64,000 nt of DNA from Rhyacichthys aspro (lineage: Eukaryota > Chordata > Actinopteri > Gobiiformes > Rhyacichthyidae), in assembly GCA_036850595.1 (NCBI GenBank), contig CM072154.1, forward strand, positions 7,633,330 through 7,697,329, read 5' to 3'. Shown here piece by piece: positions 24,170 through 34,735 of the stretch (its first letter is position 1; every line of letters begins with the position of its first letter). The notes beneath the pieces are model-generated. The model saw nothing but the letters and a program-made list of their open reading frames with translations, made no database searches and was not told the origin of the DNA. Both the position numbers and the translations under genes were made by a program.

Positions 24170-25035
24170 TTTATGAGGTCGGATGCTGAGTTTGGACGGA
24201 GATGGGAGATTATGGCTGGAGACATATTACAGATGCGATGCATTCCAAAACGTGCATTATTGATGAGCGCTCATGAGTGACTCCTCCTCTGAGAGTCACC
24301 CAGTTTAACCTCTATGACTATGAAACCACACAGCAACCCGCGAATGGGAGCGACAACACCAAAATACATGAAAGTGCACATCTGCTTACACGTGAATTTA
24401 TAGACACAATCTAAAACTAAAGCACTGCAGCTGGTCGTATAGCTTGACTAGCAAATGAGCTGTGGCCTTTGGGGGATTGTAATCTTGATTGACTGCATGT
24501 GATGTATCCCTGTGGTGAAAAAATACCTTGCTTCAACATTTTTTAAAAAACCCTTAGAGTTAAGAAAACAAGCACAGTGCGATTATATAGTAAACAGCGT
24601 CATTGCCATGGTGCCCGGCCATTTCTCTGCCGTTTCCTGGAAGAGAGGGAGGATAGTAGTGGGAACCGAGCCAACATGGCAGCACTACAGCATCAAGAAC
24701 CAAGGCAACAGATTCCCCAAACAGATTTGGCCTTCTGTTCAGAGCCAGACTCACTGAGAGCGAGAGATTGGAGCATTAGCTGCAAATACCCTTGATTTTC
24801 CAGAGCTTGGTTCCCTGTAAAGCCTCTCTGTTTGAAAAGTCAGAGAGATTCAGCGATAAGTCCAGTTTAAAGCGGCAAGTTTGTGTAGGTTAATAAGCAA
24901 CATGACCTGACATACTGGTTAATCCATTAATGTGAAGATGATGGGGTGGGAACTTGAAAGCACCTTGCTATAAAGGCAAAATATCTCGTGGTAAGCTTGA
25001 GAGATGGGGTGAGAAGTGGAGAGCCAATGAAAAAC
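24170..25035. promoter_or_regulatory. Unique blocks, candidate conserved non-coding elements
   Basis: Two GC-richer parts (24170-24370 and 24590-24960) flank an AT-richer centre. The first has gcattattgatgagcgctcatg with dense homeodomain-like cores. The second has tggttaatccattaatgtg near 24918. Overlapping frames in several phases around 24512-24795 argue against a single coding exon. The regulatory role is inferred. Confidence 0.25.
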
Positions 25036-25224
25036 GTCCTTTTTTACGGACCATTTCAAGCTCGGACTCTTGTGGGAAAGTCAGAACCCACTGGAGACAC
25101 TATATATTTCATACGGCCTGAGAATGCCCTGTGATTCCCATGTACCTGCTGAGCCGAGGTGGTCAGCCCGAGGACGTGTGAGGGCTCAGTGTTGCAGGAG
25201 TTTACTCAAGGTAACACAAAACTT

Positions 25225-25445
25225 TGAAGGAGTTCCTAGAGTGAGTACTTTTGATCCTCGAAACACCATTTGCAACAGCATTCACGGTCAGCTACCATCA
25301 AATTGTATGCATAGTTTTAAAAAGTCTGTTATATGTATTTATACTATTAATATAGCAAGAGTAAATACCCATAAAATAACACTGGAGTAAATACAATTAA
25401 TTACCAAATACAAATGTTTTATTTTATTCTTTTACTAATACAGTA
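25225..25445 (+). repeat. Tandem-duplicated segment, unit 1
   Basis: The words ttcctagagtgagtac, aaacaccatttgcaacagca, ttcacgg and agagtaaatac recur in the same order about 325 bases further on. The pair is well diverged. Confidence 0.6.
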
Positions 25446-25549
25446 GTATGTACAAAAAAAAAAAAAAAAAGAATACAAGCTTCATCAACATTCATTTAAG
25501 TATAATAACCTATAATAATCTGATGACGCAGTGCATGCTCAGGGCCAAC

Positions 25550-25775
25550 AATGAGGTTCCAAGAGTGAAATACTGTTTGTTTCCTAGAAATGCCATTTAC
25601 ATCAGCATTCACTGTTTACAACCATAAAATCATATACACTGTCTTGATTATGTCCAGTGAAATACTGTAAATAGCAACAGCAAATACACATGAATACCAA
25701 AATAGTATAACGGTGTAGTGAATACACTGATTAATAACAAAGAACACATTTATTTAATAGAGGAGGCTGTAAGAA
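25550..25775 (+). repeat. Tandem-duplicated segment, unit 2
   Basis: It matches 25225-25445 in order: ttccaagagtgaaatac, gaaatgccatttacatcagc, attcactg and acagcaaatac. A poly-A run lies in the spacer at about 25453-25470. Confidence 0.6.
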
Positions 25776-26049
25776 GTTCCTAGTTACTTTATTTACATTT
25801 GCAAACACATTGTACTGTAATATCTTTTAGAATGTCCCTGGATTTTTTATGGTGAAAAGTTAGCAAGCACAACTAGGTTTAGGTTTTAAAAAATGAATAT
25901 ACTCTACATTACGGCAAGGCACCTCTTTGATCTCTCTCCAGGTTCTTTGGCTTTCATCGCTGTTCGAAGACATGCAGGTGAAATGGCGAAAGTGAACTGG
26001 CTCCAGTCAATGAATATGACTTATGTATGTCTGTAAGAGTTGTTACCTG

Positions 26050-26162
26050 GTAATCATCCAGGATTTACCTCACCTGAACCCTTCAGCAGCTGGGAAAGGC
26101 TCCAGCTCCCTGCCTCTTTAGGACACAGGATAAAAGAGAGAATGGATAAATGAATGAATGAT
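26050..26162 (+). repeat. 3' part of the ubiquitous teleost repeat, degenerate
   Basis: The order cagcagctgggaaaggctcc, agctccctgcctcttt, ggacacaggataaa and atggataaatgaatgaatg matches the end of the same family as 29041-29296, where ctgctgggataggctccagc precedes the tail. Confidence 0.5.
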
Positions 26163-26519
26163 ATACATTACATCAGAAATGGCACTTGTACTTAAAACTA
26201 CTGTTGAATTGTAAATCAAGCTTGCTACCACCAACAAATCACAGACAATCACGGCCACCAGGACAACTGTCTCCAACACAAAATCAAGTGGTTGGCTTAA
26301 GTAGAAGCTAACCTACAAGAGCCAAAGAACATTTTGTAAACTTCATTTAGTGCATAAAAGGTGCACTTGTGTAACGTAATAATAGGTTGGCCTGCATTTA
26401 TATATGTTCAGAATTGGCTGGTTACAGGGTTTGTAAACTCCAACATTATGAGTAGTTGCCCTCCAAATAAACCTAGCAGCCTTTTGTGTCATTTTGTGTA
26501 GAGTCTGTGGTTGCATTCG

Positions 26520-26960
26520 CTCCAAAAAACTCGACAATGAACTTCAGCCTCTTTCGCGGTGAAGCTGTCGTGTCATTTCTGTGTGTTTTGGCCTTTCACG
26601 TCTGGAGCGCTCCACTGCAGACTCAATGAGATGATGAGTCAATGGCCGACGCACGGTGACCACAAAGACGGATTAGAGGGTTAGCGAGGTAACTTTGGGG
26701 TTTTAGTGTGACGAATCCGGCTCACTTTTTCTCGAGGGAACTAAACTGAACGCAAGAATAAACAGTTGTCTATCAGGATGTGTCCTTAAGTCTTAGCTCC
26801 AGCCGCCTGTGACCCCCAACAGGATAAGCCGCTGAAGATAAATCAATAAATAAAATAATCTACTTACATATCTAATCGGTTTGCACTCACCGATTTGCTA
26901 TGTGGTTAATTGACGATGATGTATCCGGCTTTGTTTTTTGATGAGTGGCGTTATACAGCT
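26520..26960. promoter_or_regulatory. Unique block with an embedded repeat tail
   Basis: 26540-26720 contains TGAGTCA (AP-1 type) and CpG-rich words. 26785-26855 (agctccagccgcctgtgacc then aacaggataagccgctga) is a short tail of the teleost repeat also seen at 29200-29296. 26880-26950 carries a homeodomain-like ggttaattgacgatgatg segment. The regulatory reading is inferred. Confidence 0.25.
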
Positions 26961-27059
26961 AGCTATTCTTCTTTATTTATTTGAATTAGAATGGCTGGCC
27001 AGACTCAAATAAATGGGCTTGTGATGTTTAGTGCAGACGGAAAGGAAGTTGTGGAAGAT

Positions 27060-28300
27060 AAGATAAAAATGCTTTACAATCGAACGATAATATACACAGT
27101 CTTGTCTCTATAAACAGGAGGGCAAATGAGGCAGGGGTTTAGGCCATAAAACCCCGGGCTTTCCCGCCAGAGACCAGACTTTATGCTTTATGCACTTTTC
27201 CATCTGAGGTTTAAAAGCTCTAACTGTCCTCATAAGGTACGTTTTCACAACAGAACAGTCGTTGCATTTAGGGAAAGGTTAGTTTAAATAAGGACACCAC
27301 CGACTGCCAGATACTACAGTACGTCCCAATGTGGGCTTAACGATGGACGCAGCCAGAGGATTGTCTTACAGTACTGCCGGCCACTCTGCGGGTCATCGGA
27401 GGACACCGTGTTCCAGTGGACATACATCAACTGAAAAGACTATTCAGGGATTTATACAAAGTCCCTCTGAAAAAAACCCACTATTCACCATTCAAACTAG
27501 GCCACACTGAAATGCACTTAAAGCGAGGCTGTGGCCATGAATGATAGAAAAATTGATCTGACTATAGCATTAAATTACTTTTACAAATCCGAAGGTTTTA
27601 TCCAGTATGTACGCACAGATTCGGATTTTCAGAATACGCCGAGATTGATTGCGTCACCGTACACACGCTGCGCTGATGTCTGTTGTGGCGAGATGTGGGT
27701 TACAAAGGCAGCCCGGTTCATCTGAGGTCAGCATCAAAGCTTTAGCACGAGCCGTAATCCACTCTGATGTGCGGCCGGGGCTCAGAGCTGTCTTCAAAAT
27801 CTAATCACTCCTAATAGAACAATACAGGATACAGAGCACTCACTCACTCTCCTTTATGCACCTCTTTCCTCTGCACTCCGCTTTTTATCTCTGGCTGTGC
27901 ACTTTCTCCTGACAAGCCTGTTGTTTTGGCCTTCCAGTAATTCGAGACAGAAACACACCAAATATCGCTCCCATTAGCAGGCGAGTCGCGCCGAGTACTC
28001 GAAAACTTATGTCTTAGTCATGGAACCATATTAAGCCTCTCCGTCCACGCCATAAAACGGAATAGTTGATCATCTCCAGTAGAGCGCGCGGCTGAAAACA
28101 TTCAGACGTGTTTGCCAGCCCGCTTTGATGATAATACATTTGAGTATGCTCTTCCTCGGCAGGAGTGTGAGATTAAAGGCTTGTTAACAAGATTAAATAG
28201 CAGTTTTATTTGCCTTAATGCCGGGACGCTAACATCATTTGCCGGTGTCCTCACACAACCCGAACCACCTCATGTGTTGTAGAACAAGAAGACTGAGAGA
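27060..28300. promoter_or_regulatory. Long unique region, candidate conserved non-coding elements
   Basis: About 1.2 kb without a recognised repeat, with alternating AT-rich homeodomain-like cores and CpG-containing segments. The parts 27110-27240 and 27930-28260 are the most enhancer-like (for example ggcttgttaacaagattaaa near 28180). Frames are short and phase-inconsistent. Confidence 0.28.
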
Positions 28301-28635
28301 AGGGGATTTTCAGCCCAGAGGCAAGGCTTCACTCTCACTACTCAATGTTTCTCTGGCGGGCACATGGGCAGAATGAGAACAGAGAATGAGACTCTCAGGC
28401 TCCACTTCACTTTCACTAGGTTCCTCTCTACAAGGACAGCACAAGACAGGCCTGGTCCGGTCCGGGAGATTCTGCAGGTAAAGCTTTTGAAAGTCAATGG
28501 AGGGAAGCAAAATCCGTCGGGGTGGTGTTTGGCTTGTTGTTCGTCAAATGAAAAGACAAATTTGGATGTCGAAAGTCTGTGAGGATAGATGGAAAGTTCA
28601 TGGACCATTCTACATTCTACATTCTTGACTCACAG
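28301..28635. other. Unique DNA, overlapping chance frames
   Basis: Three overlapping frames on both strands (28310-28608) reflect a stop-poor GC-richer stretch. None carries a recognised motif. Confidence 0.35.
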
Positions 28636-28838
28636 ACTTTCATTCATTTTTCCCGCTTGGTCCCATTGGGGTCGTAGGTGGCCGGAGACTATCCCAGCAG
28701 CTTTGGACAGTGGCCAGTTCGTGGCAGGGCTGACACTTATAGACGAACATTGACAGACAACCATTCACTCTCACATTCATTCACTAGGAATACTTTAGAG
28801 TTGCCAATCGACCTATACATGCATGTCTTTGGGCAGAT
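28636..28838 (-). repeat. Ubiquitous teleost repeat, inverted copy
   Basis: Read on the minus strand it runs catgcatgtataggtcgatt, tagtgaatgaatgtgag, gaatggttgtctgtc, aaagctgctgggatag, then gggaccaagcggg and a gaatgaa tail. It shares subfamily-specific words with the plus-strand copy at 29041-29296, so the two form an inverted pair. Confidence 0.75.
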
Positions 28839-29040
28839 TTATTGTAATATTTAACATTCTGCATTCTTTGGACTTTCTGTTTACAAAAAATAAAATCCAA
28901 AGTATCAAATGGACCACCTACTGTACGCTTTCCAAAACTGATTTATTCATCACAGTTGGAATTCAGAGACAATGAAGTGGTACTGTGCTATCTTTTCAAA
29001 GGCTATAAAAGTTATATTTAAAGTCTTTTACACACAGTGT

Positions 29041-29296
29041 CAGCAGAGCAATAACAGAATCCTCACAGCAAGAAGATCGTGGGTTCGATCCCCAGGCCGG
29101 TCGACTCTCGGTCTTTTTGTGAGGAGTCTGCAAGTCCAAAGACATGCATGTATAGGTTGATTGGTGACTCTAGTGAATGAATGTGGTGAATGGTTGTCTG
29201 TCTGGCCAATTTCCTGCCTCAGGCCCAAAGCTGCTGGGATAGGCTCCAGCCACCAGCGACCCCCAATGTGACCAAGCGGTGGAAAATGAACGAATA
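29041..29296 (+). repeat. Ubiquitous teleost repeat, forward copy
   Basis: It begins with a segment containing ctcacagcaagaagatcgtg and gggttcgatcccc, which resembles a pol III B box (GGTTCGANTCC), and continues through catgcatgtataggttgatt and gaatggttgtctgtctg to ctgctgggataggctccagc and a gaatgaa-like tail. The B-box-like word hints at a SINE-like head, but no A box or tRNA fold was established. Confidence 0.75.
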
Positions 29297-29708
29297 AACC
29301 TTACCAGACCTAATGCCTCCATTACAGTGTTGTTCGTGTCTCTTTTAGGTAAAGATCTGATGATTGTGCGCAGTCCTGATTGTTAACACTGCTATAATTA
29401 AACATCGAAATATATCATATGAATCGTATAAATGCACAATGTCTTTCTGTAAGCGACGCCCTCTCTTGTCACCTCCAAATGCATGGTGCGTGATTGATAT
29501 GAAAAACAATGTCAACAGAGTGTGAACATGCAGCGAACTGTGAACGTATCAACAATGCTTGTATGTGGAAGGAAGAAGAGGAAAAGGAAGTGATTCAGCG
29601 TTGTATTGTTTTGGTGTTTGACGAAGGGTGTGACCTGTAAAGAGATAAAATCATGCATGAACCTAACTCAACTGCAGGAGTCCACACTGATGCAGAAATC
29701 ATGATGAA

Positions 29709-30360
29709 GTGATACGAGTAAAAACATGTCTTTATCATCATTTATCCAGACCATTGTTTATGTTTATAAATCTCTCTTCTCTGTCATTATATGATCGCAT
29801 TTCTCGCCAAAACACTTCCTTGTCCCGAGCACTCAGGTGTGACTCAATCTTGTCTCCCATTACTCAGCCTCTCCAGTCCTCACTCCCCCCAACAGCCGCC
29901 GCTCTTTTAGCTAAACCAGGCAACCGTTCAGATGATAATCACACCGGTCAGCCTGCCATTCACCCCGTCAGCCCCGCTAATCAGTTTGTCAGCCCGCCAT
30001 TTATCTGGAAACACCGCCGCTCCCTGGAGACGCCAGTGACTGAGCTATTAACAGTTCTTCTCTGTCTCCCGCCTGTATCTGCGGCCCACCTGACTGCAGG
30101 CCCGCGGGAAACTTCACACACACTCTCCGAGCCACAGCTGTTTGTTTTGGACGGCTTCGGGAACGGGAGATGTTTTCCGTCTCCCCTTCGGACTGTGATT
30201 CAGATAGAGGCCTGGAAAGGAAGGGTGAGGTACTGTCTCGTGGTCGGACGGATGAACTCATTCCACCCGCGTCGAAAACACACTGCGACAGGAAGACAGA
30301 GGAGAAAAACACGGGAGGGAGGGAATATATAGGTCAGGATGATGTGACAGTTAGGGCCAG
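29709..30360. promoter_or_regulatory. GC-rich stop-poor unique block
   Basis: The longest open frame of the window (207 codons, plus strand) spans it, but the translation has no domain, an opposite-strand frame is also open, and base composition explains the lack of stops. 29920-30100 is dense in CAGCC, CCGC and ATTTATC words typical of vertebrate enhancers. A coding exon cannot be excluded but is less likely than a regulatory block. Confidence 0.3.
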
Positions 30361-30366
30361 ACGTGG

Positions 30367-30401
30367 TTTTCTTTCTTTTTCTTTTTCTTTTTTTTTTTTT
30401 G
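30367..30401. repeat. Pyrimidine tract (CTTT-type)
   Basis: Repeats of cttt and ctttt run into a stretch of T. The tract splits the two GC-richer blocks on either side. Confidence 0.85.
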
Positions 30402-30419
30402 TGGGACAGACTCGCAAAC

Positions 30420-30690
30420 CACCAGCAGCGATGGAAAACGATGTGTTGCCACTTGGGCCGAAAAACCACAAGAATTCCGCCTTCAAAAGCACAAAGGCAA
30501 GAGCTGTCAGTGACTCTGTCGGAGAAATATGTCCGGGCAGGAGTGGCTGGAAACAGCTGGGGCGCTTGTTATTGTCTCATTTATGCATTAGGTTCCAGAC
30601 GGACAGAGCATTCTGCCTGTATTCTGTGTGTATATTCATCGGTGTATTTAATCAGAAATGATGCAGCAGCGCATTGAGCAGCAACAAGTT
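30420..30690. promoter_or_regulatory. Unique block, candidate conserved non-coding element
   Basis: The block has CAGCTG, gcttgttattgtctcattt (SOX-like ATTGT), ttatgcatt and ggtgtatttaatcagaaatg. The open frame 30170-30661 crosses the pyrimidine tract and is therefore unlikely to be coding. The regulatory role is inferred. Confidence 0.3.
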
Positions 30691-30917
30691 GTCCAAGAGT
30701 TCTGCATTCTGTTTAGTCTGGCTTTATTTTAGTTATTCTAGGAAAGTACTACGTCATTGATTTTCCATAACAACAAGCCTGTCTTTGATCATCTGTCTTT
30801 TTTCATGCCTCTCAGTACAGTTATAGACAAGTGGAGAAATTCAACATATTGCCATAATCCGACTATAATCAGAGAGTTTAAAAAGTATGACAGAATTTCA
30901 CCTTAGCACCTTTAAAT

Positions 30918-31462
30918 TAGGGTGACCATAGTTTCAAACCAAAAAAACAAAAGAATGCAAAATGATGTCGCCAGAAATCAAAACAACACCTAAATATTAA
31001 AAAAAGACATCAACTGATCGCATTGATTAGCGTTAACATTTTTTTAAACATTATTCCACTTCAAATACAACTTTATTACCGTGTTTGAATGCATATTCAT
31101 TACCAGCTACTTTTTAGACAGTTGTGTTGTTCCTGGAGCTGGTTTATAAATCATGACTTTCTTTTCGGCTGATGCCAGGTCAAAGTGTGAACGCTGGAGA
31201 ACAATAGCTTAACAATTGCCTACACACCTGAGACAGAGAGCTATAGACCTTTTTCAATTGGTTAATATTGCCGTCGCCATGGTAACTCTGTGATTGACAC
31301 ACAGACAGTCTACAGACAAATGGGTTTCAAGCTCAATGCACTGCTTTGGCTTCACGACAGGGTAAAAATCAGGACATTCATTTCAGGAAGAGGGCAAAAT
31401 CTGGATATTTTAGTGTTTTTGTAGACGTCCACCCAGACAAGGGGATTAAAATGGTGACCCTA
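30918..31462. mobile_element. Non-autonomous hAT-type DNA transposon with intact target duplication
   Basis: The left end TAGGGTGACCATA and the right end ATGGTGACCCTA form terminal inverted repeats of about 11-12 bases. They are flanked by a perfect 8-bp duplication, ctttaaat, at 30910-30917 and 31463-31470. An 8-bp duplication plus TIRs beginning TAGGG is diagnostic for the hAT superfamily. The 545-bp interior has no transposase, so it depends on an enzyme elsewhere. Poorly interrupted ends suggest it is younger than copy A at 4900. Confidence 0.85.
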
Positions 31463-31749
31463 CTTTAAATCGTAGTAAAAAGTAGATGAAAAGATTTGAT
31501 TTGTGCCATCTTGTTGGAATACTGTCCCACTCCTGTTGTTGTGTTGCTCTACACGAAAGTGAAAGTAAAGGACGCATGGAAGTGTGGAAAAACAGACGTC
31601 TATTTTCTTACAGACGCTTCAAATAGAGCTGCTTTTAGTGGAGAATCATAGTCCTAAGTGCAGCAATTGCTAATACCAAGCCACGCAGCGAGGTGTTTTA
31701 AAACGATGCACAATAACTATGATCTGAAACAAGAAGACCTCGTTCTCTG

Positions 31750-32225
31750 CGCAGTTCTTCTCTAATGGTCACTTTACACTGAGGGGTCAACAATTACACT
31801 AAGAGCATCTGCTGAACGTTTTAGCGCAGCAAAGGCAGCCGTTCCATCCGCTCCATCCGCACTCGGCTTCTGTAAACCCGAGCCAGGCTAATTATTGCAG
31901 ATAAAATGTCTTCCAAGAATTGTGAAGAAATGTGGTGGAATCAGCAGCTGGGAGGCCTGCCTTTTCCTGTGCTGTTCTTGCATTTCTTTGGCCTATTTCA
32001 GCTCTCGCGCAGGAAGAGTGGGGCAGCAGTGGGGCAGCAGTGGCCAGCGTCCAGCAGCACATGGCATGTCGGGTGACCTTCCGTGAGATGAAAAATGACC
32101 AGCTCTGCAAGTCTGCCTTTGTTTCTGCCGGAGTTCAGACGGTGCATCGGGCCAGCAACCCTGCAGCTCCGGAATAATGCAGACGCTGGCCGCACAAAGG
32201 GACATTGTCCAGACATTGTATGGTA
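31750..32225. promoter_or_regulatory. Unique GC-richer block, strong enhancer-like motif content
   Basis: The block holds TGTAAAC (31871-31877, FOX), TAATTA (31889-31894, homeodomain), CAGCTG, and ACAAAG (32194-32199), CATTGT (32203-32208) and CATTGT (32214-32219), three SOX cores in 26 bases. Frames on both strands overlap in several phases, so coding is unlikely. Confidence 0.35.
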
Positions 32226-32659
32226 AAGCTAGTCAATGAAGATTATCCTCTCATTTCTTCCATCTTACTCTAAAAGGGACTGCATCAAATGTGCTGTTAT
32301 TTTAATCTCTCACTGTCTCGTTTCATTTGTTGTCATGCTATGATCCAGTGAACCATTGTGGGTTTGCTTGGGAAAACCCCCATTAAGCCCCTTTTCCACT
32401 GAGGCAATTTGGAGGTGGTTGTGAGTTAGCTTTCCCACAGTGTAAGCAAAAAACTGTAACCATTGTGGCACCAACACTTTGTAGGAACAAAAAGAAGAAG
32501 AAGAAAAAGAATCCTGGAGAAATTGGCTTTTTAAAGTCTTCAGCTGGTTGTTTAAACTGCTGCTAGCACAATGTGATAGTACCACAAGCAAAGACGATCA
32601 TCCAACTTAAGCTATGACTTACTTAAAAATGTCAAAACAGCATCCTGTCTCCTTAATGA

Positions 32660-32900
32660 ATGCTGACTAAAAGTAGCCTGTCCAGCCAGACCCATTCACT
32701 TTCTTAGTGAACCCCTCACTGAACTTTCACTGACCTCATTCCGACCAATCATAACCATTTATCTAAAAGGGATGGGCTTTATGCAATGCTCTGATTGGTT
32801 GTGTGTTTTTCAAATCGTCTCTGTCCAGAGGCAGTTTATTCTGCGTGTGTTGGTACCACCTCCTTGATTCTGATTGGTTGTATGTCTATCCAATTGCATT
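32660..32900. repeat. CCAAT-rich segment with a 79-bp tandem duplication
   Basis: ccaat at 32745, attgg at 32794, attgg at 32873 and ccaat at 32890 occur within 150 bases. The words tctgattggttgt at 32790 and 32869 are 79 bases apart and start matching units, suggesting a short tandem duplication. It could be an LTR or promoter remnant. Confidence 0.4.
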
Positions 32901-33875
32901 CAGTTTAATCTTTGTTACGTCTGGTGGAAACGAAGAGGACACAGACATATTCATTTCAATTCAAAATGATTGTTTAATACTTAAAGTAAAAAACTTTTAT
33001 AAAGGATTTTCAACTGTGTACTTATTCATAATGAGGCAGCTGGTTTTTGGGAACTTATAGCCAAATGTATTCACGGGATAAATTTTAGCGCTTAAAATGC
33101 TATCTGCCCCTCTGGGTAACAAGACACAGTGCAGAAAGACCAATGTAAAGTACTTTTAACATACTTCATTCAGAATAATTGAGGTGCAGGCTTTCAACTC
33201 TTTTTATATCTTATTTAAACCAATTTTTAATCACCCACCTTATTTAAAGTCATACTCAAGGATTCTTTTTTAAGTTGAGCTGTATGTGGTTTATAGTTAG
33301 TGTATTGCCTGTAGTAGGTTTCTGTGTGCTCAGGGAATGGGTCTTAATGTGAAGAGAAAATGCATTTTGAACAAATGTGTTTAGAAGTAAGCTACATATG
33401 GCTTTTTGGAGAGAATTTTTTTTTTTTTTACTGTGAGATGAACATTATTTTTGGTTATAATGTATGACTGGGTGTCATAGCCTTGTGTTATTCCAGACAA
33501 GAGAAAATGGGACAAATCAAGTGTTATTTAATTACAACTGAATAAAAGTGACATCACCCCAATGAAAGCAGACAGAACAAAGGGAAAATGAAGAATGAAG
33601 GAAAAAGTGGCTGGCTTAGTCGTTGGACAAGGGATCTGTGAATGTATTGTAGTCCCCAACAAAATGGCCACCTTTAAAAAACAGAAATCACAGAAATCTA
33701 CAACTAAATAACTTAAAAATATGGAACATCACAAACTAAAATTTGAAGACTAATGGCGACTTGAAGACGCAGAAACAGTGAAATATCCCACATTTTAGAA
33801 AACCTCAAGCAACAGGCACTTGGTTCATCTTAAAGGGCAATAGTTTTTTCTCATCACTTTGAAGCCGACTGTCTT
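32901..33875. other. Intergenic DNA, nothing recognised
   Basis: AT-rich, with a T run near 33419-33430. No gene or repeat was identified. Confidence 0.5.
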
Positions 33876-33879
33876 AATT

Positions 33880-34430
33880 TGTTACAATTACTTAACTTGC
33901 CCCATGAGGGATGAAGAACTACCAGAACCTACCCATTGCTCCGTCTTTACCTCTTACGCAGCAGTGTTTATCAGCTGCACCGCTGTAAATCCACTTTTAA
34001 TGAGCTCCCTCACAGATCCACCACTCTAAACGAGACAAAATAGTGCCCGGTGATTAATGAATGAAAAAATGGATTATGCTCATGTAACAAGGATTAGTGT
34101 GGCAGGTTTAAATGCTATTTATACTCTGTCAGTGACACCGCAGGCGGGACTACAAGAGGAAACCCCTAGCCCTTATTAGCAGGCTAGTGATAGTCCGTGC
34201 TAATCCCAGGTAATCCTGTCTCTGGCCGGCCCTGACCTTCATTCTGCCGCTTGTTACGACAGAGTCAAGTTCACAGCATTGCATTATACAATACACACCT
34301 CATTAAAGCCTGAGCATGTAAATATTTACTTCACAAAATATTTCCTCAAGGTCATTTTGATGGTGTAGTGTGTCCAGCTCAAATTGGTGAGGAGCCACAC
34401 TAGTTAATAAGAATCCTGTCAGGGGCCGAA
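33880..34430. promoter_or_regulatory. Unique block with four bicoid-type homeodomain sites
   Basis: GGATTA at 34071-34076 and 34091-34096 and TAATCC at 34201-34206 and 34211-34216 are four perfect sites for K50 homeodomains (OTX, PITX, CRX or GSC type). The block has no recognised repeat and is compositionally mixed. An enhancer is inferred. Confidence 0.35.
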
Positions 34431-34537
34431 GATGGTGACATTTGGAAGCTTTTATTAAATTTCAACGGAAGGTTTTATCTTCATTTGAGTCTTACAAATG
34501 TTATCTTTAACATACATTTAGTTTAACATAATTAGTT

Positions 34538-34735
34538 GGATTTGAACTGGTTTTAGATGGATTTGTAAAGGTGTTATTTGGATTTAAGCAGGTTTTATTT
34601 GGCTTTGAGCAAATTATCTAATCTAATCTAATCTAGTACCAAAAACTTTTCAAAAAGATCAAAAAGATTTCATGAACAAATAAAATTAATCTGATTCAAA
34701 TCCATCTTAAACTTGTTAAAACCCAGTTAAAAAGT
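34538..34735. repeat. Degenerate 21-bp tandem repeat with inverted continuation
   Basis: GGATTT or GGCTTT starts a unit at 34538, 34559, 34580 and 34601, exactly 21 bases apart. An (ATCTA) pentamer follows at about 34616-34636, and at 34695-34730 the same type of unit appears in the opposite orientation (aaatccatcttaaacttg). Related units recur at 57180-57640. Confidence 0.7.

Noticed and set aside
29070..29105. tRNA gene suggested by gggttcgatcccc
   Set aside because: Only a B-box-like word is present. No cloverleaf, A box or acceptor stem was found, and it is part of a dispersed repeat.
29709..30332. 207-codon plus-strand open frame as a protein-coding gene
   Set aside because: No recognisable domain or splice context, opposite-strand frames are also open, and GC-rich stop-poor DNA explains the length. 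Kept only as a block worth testing.
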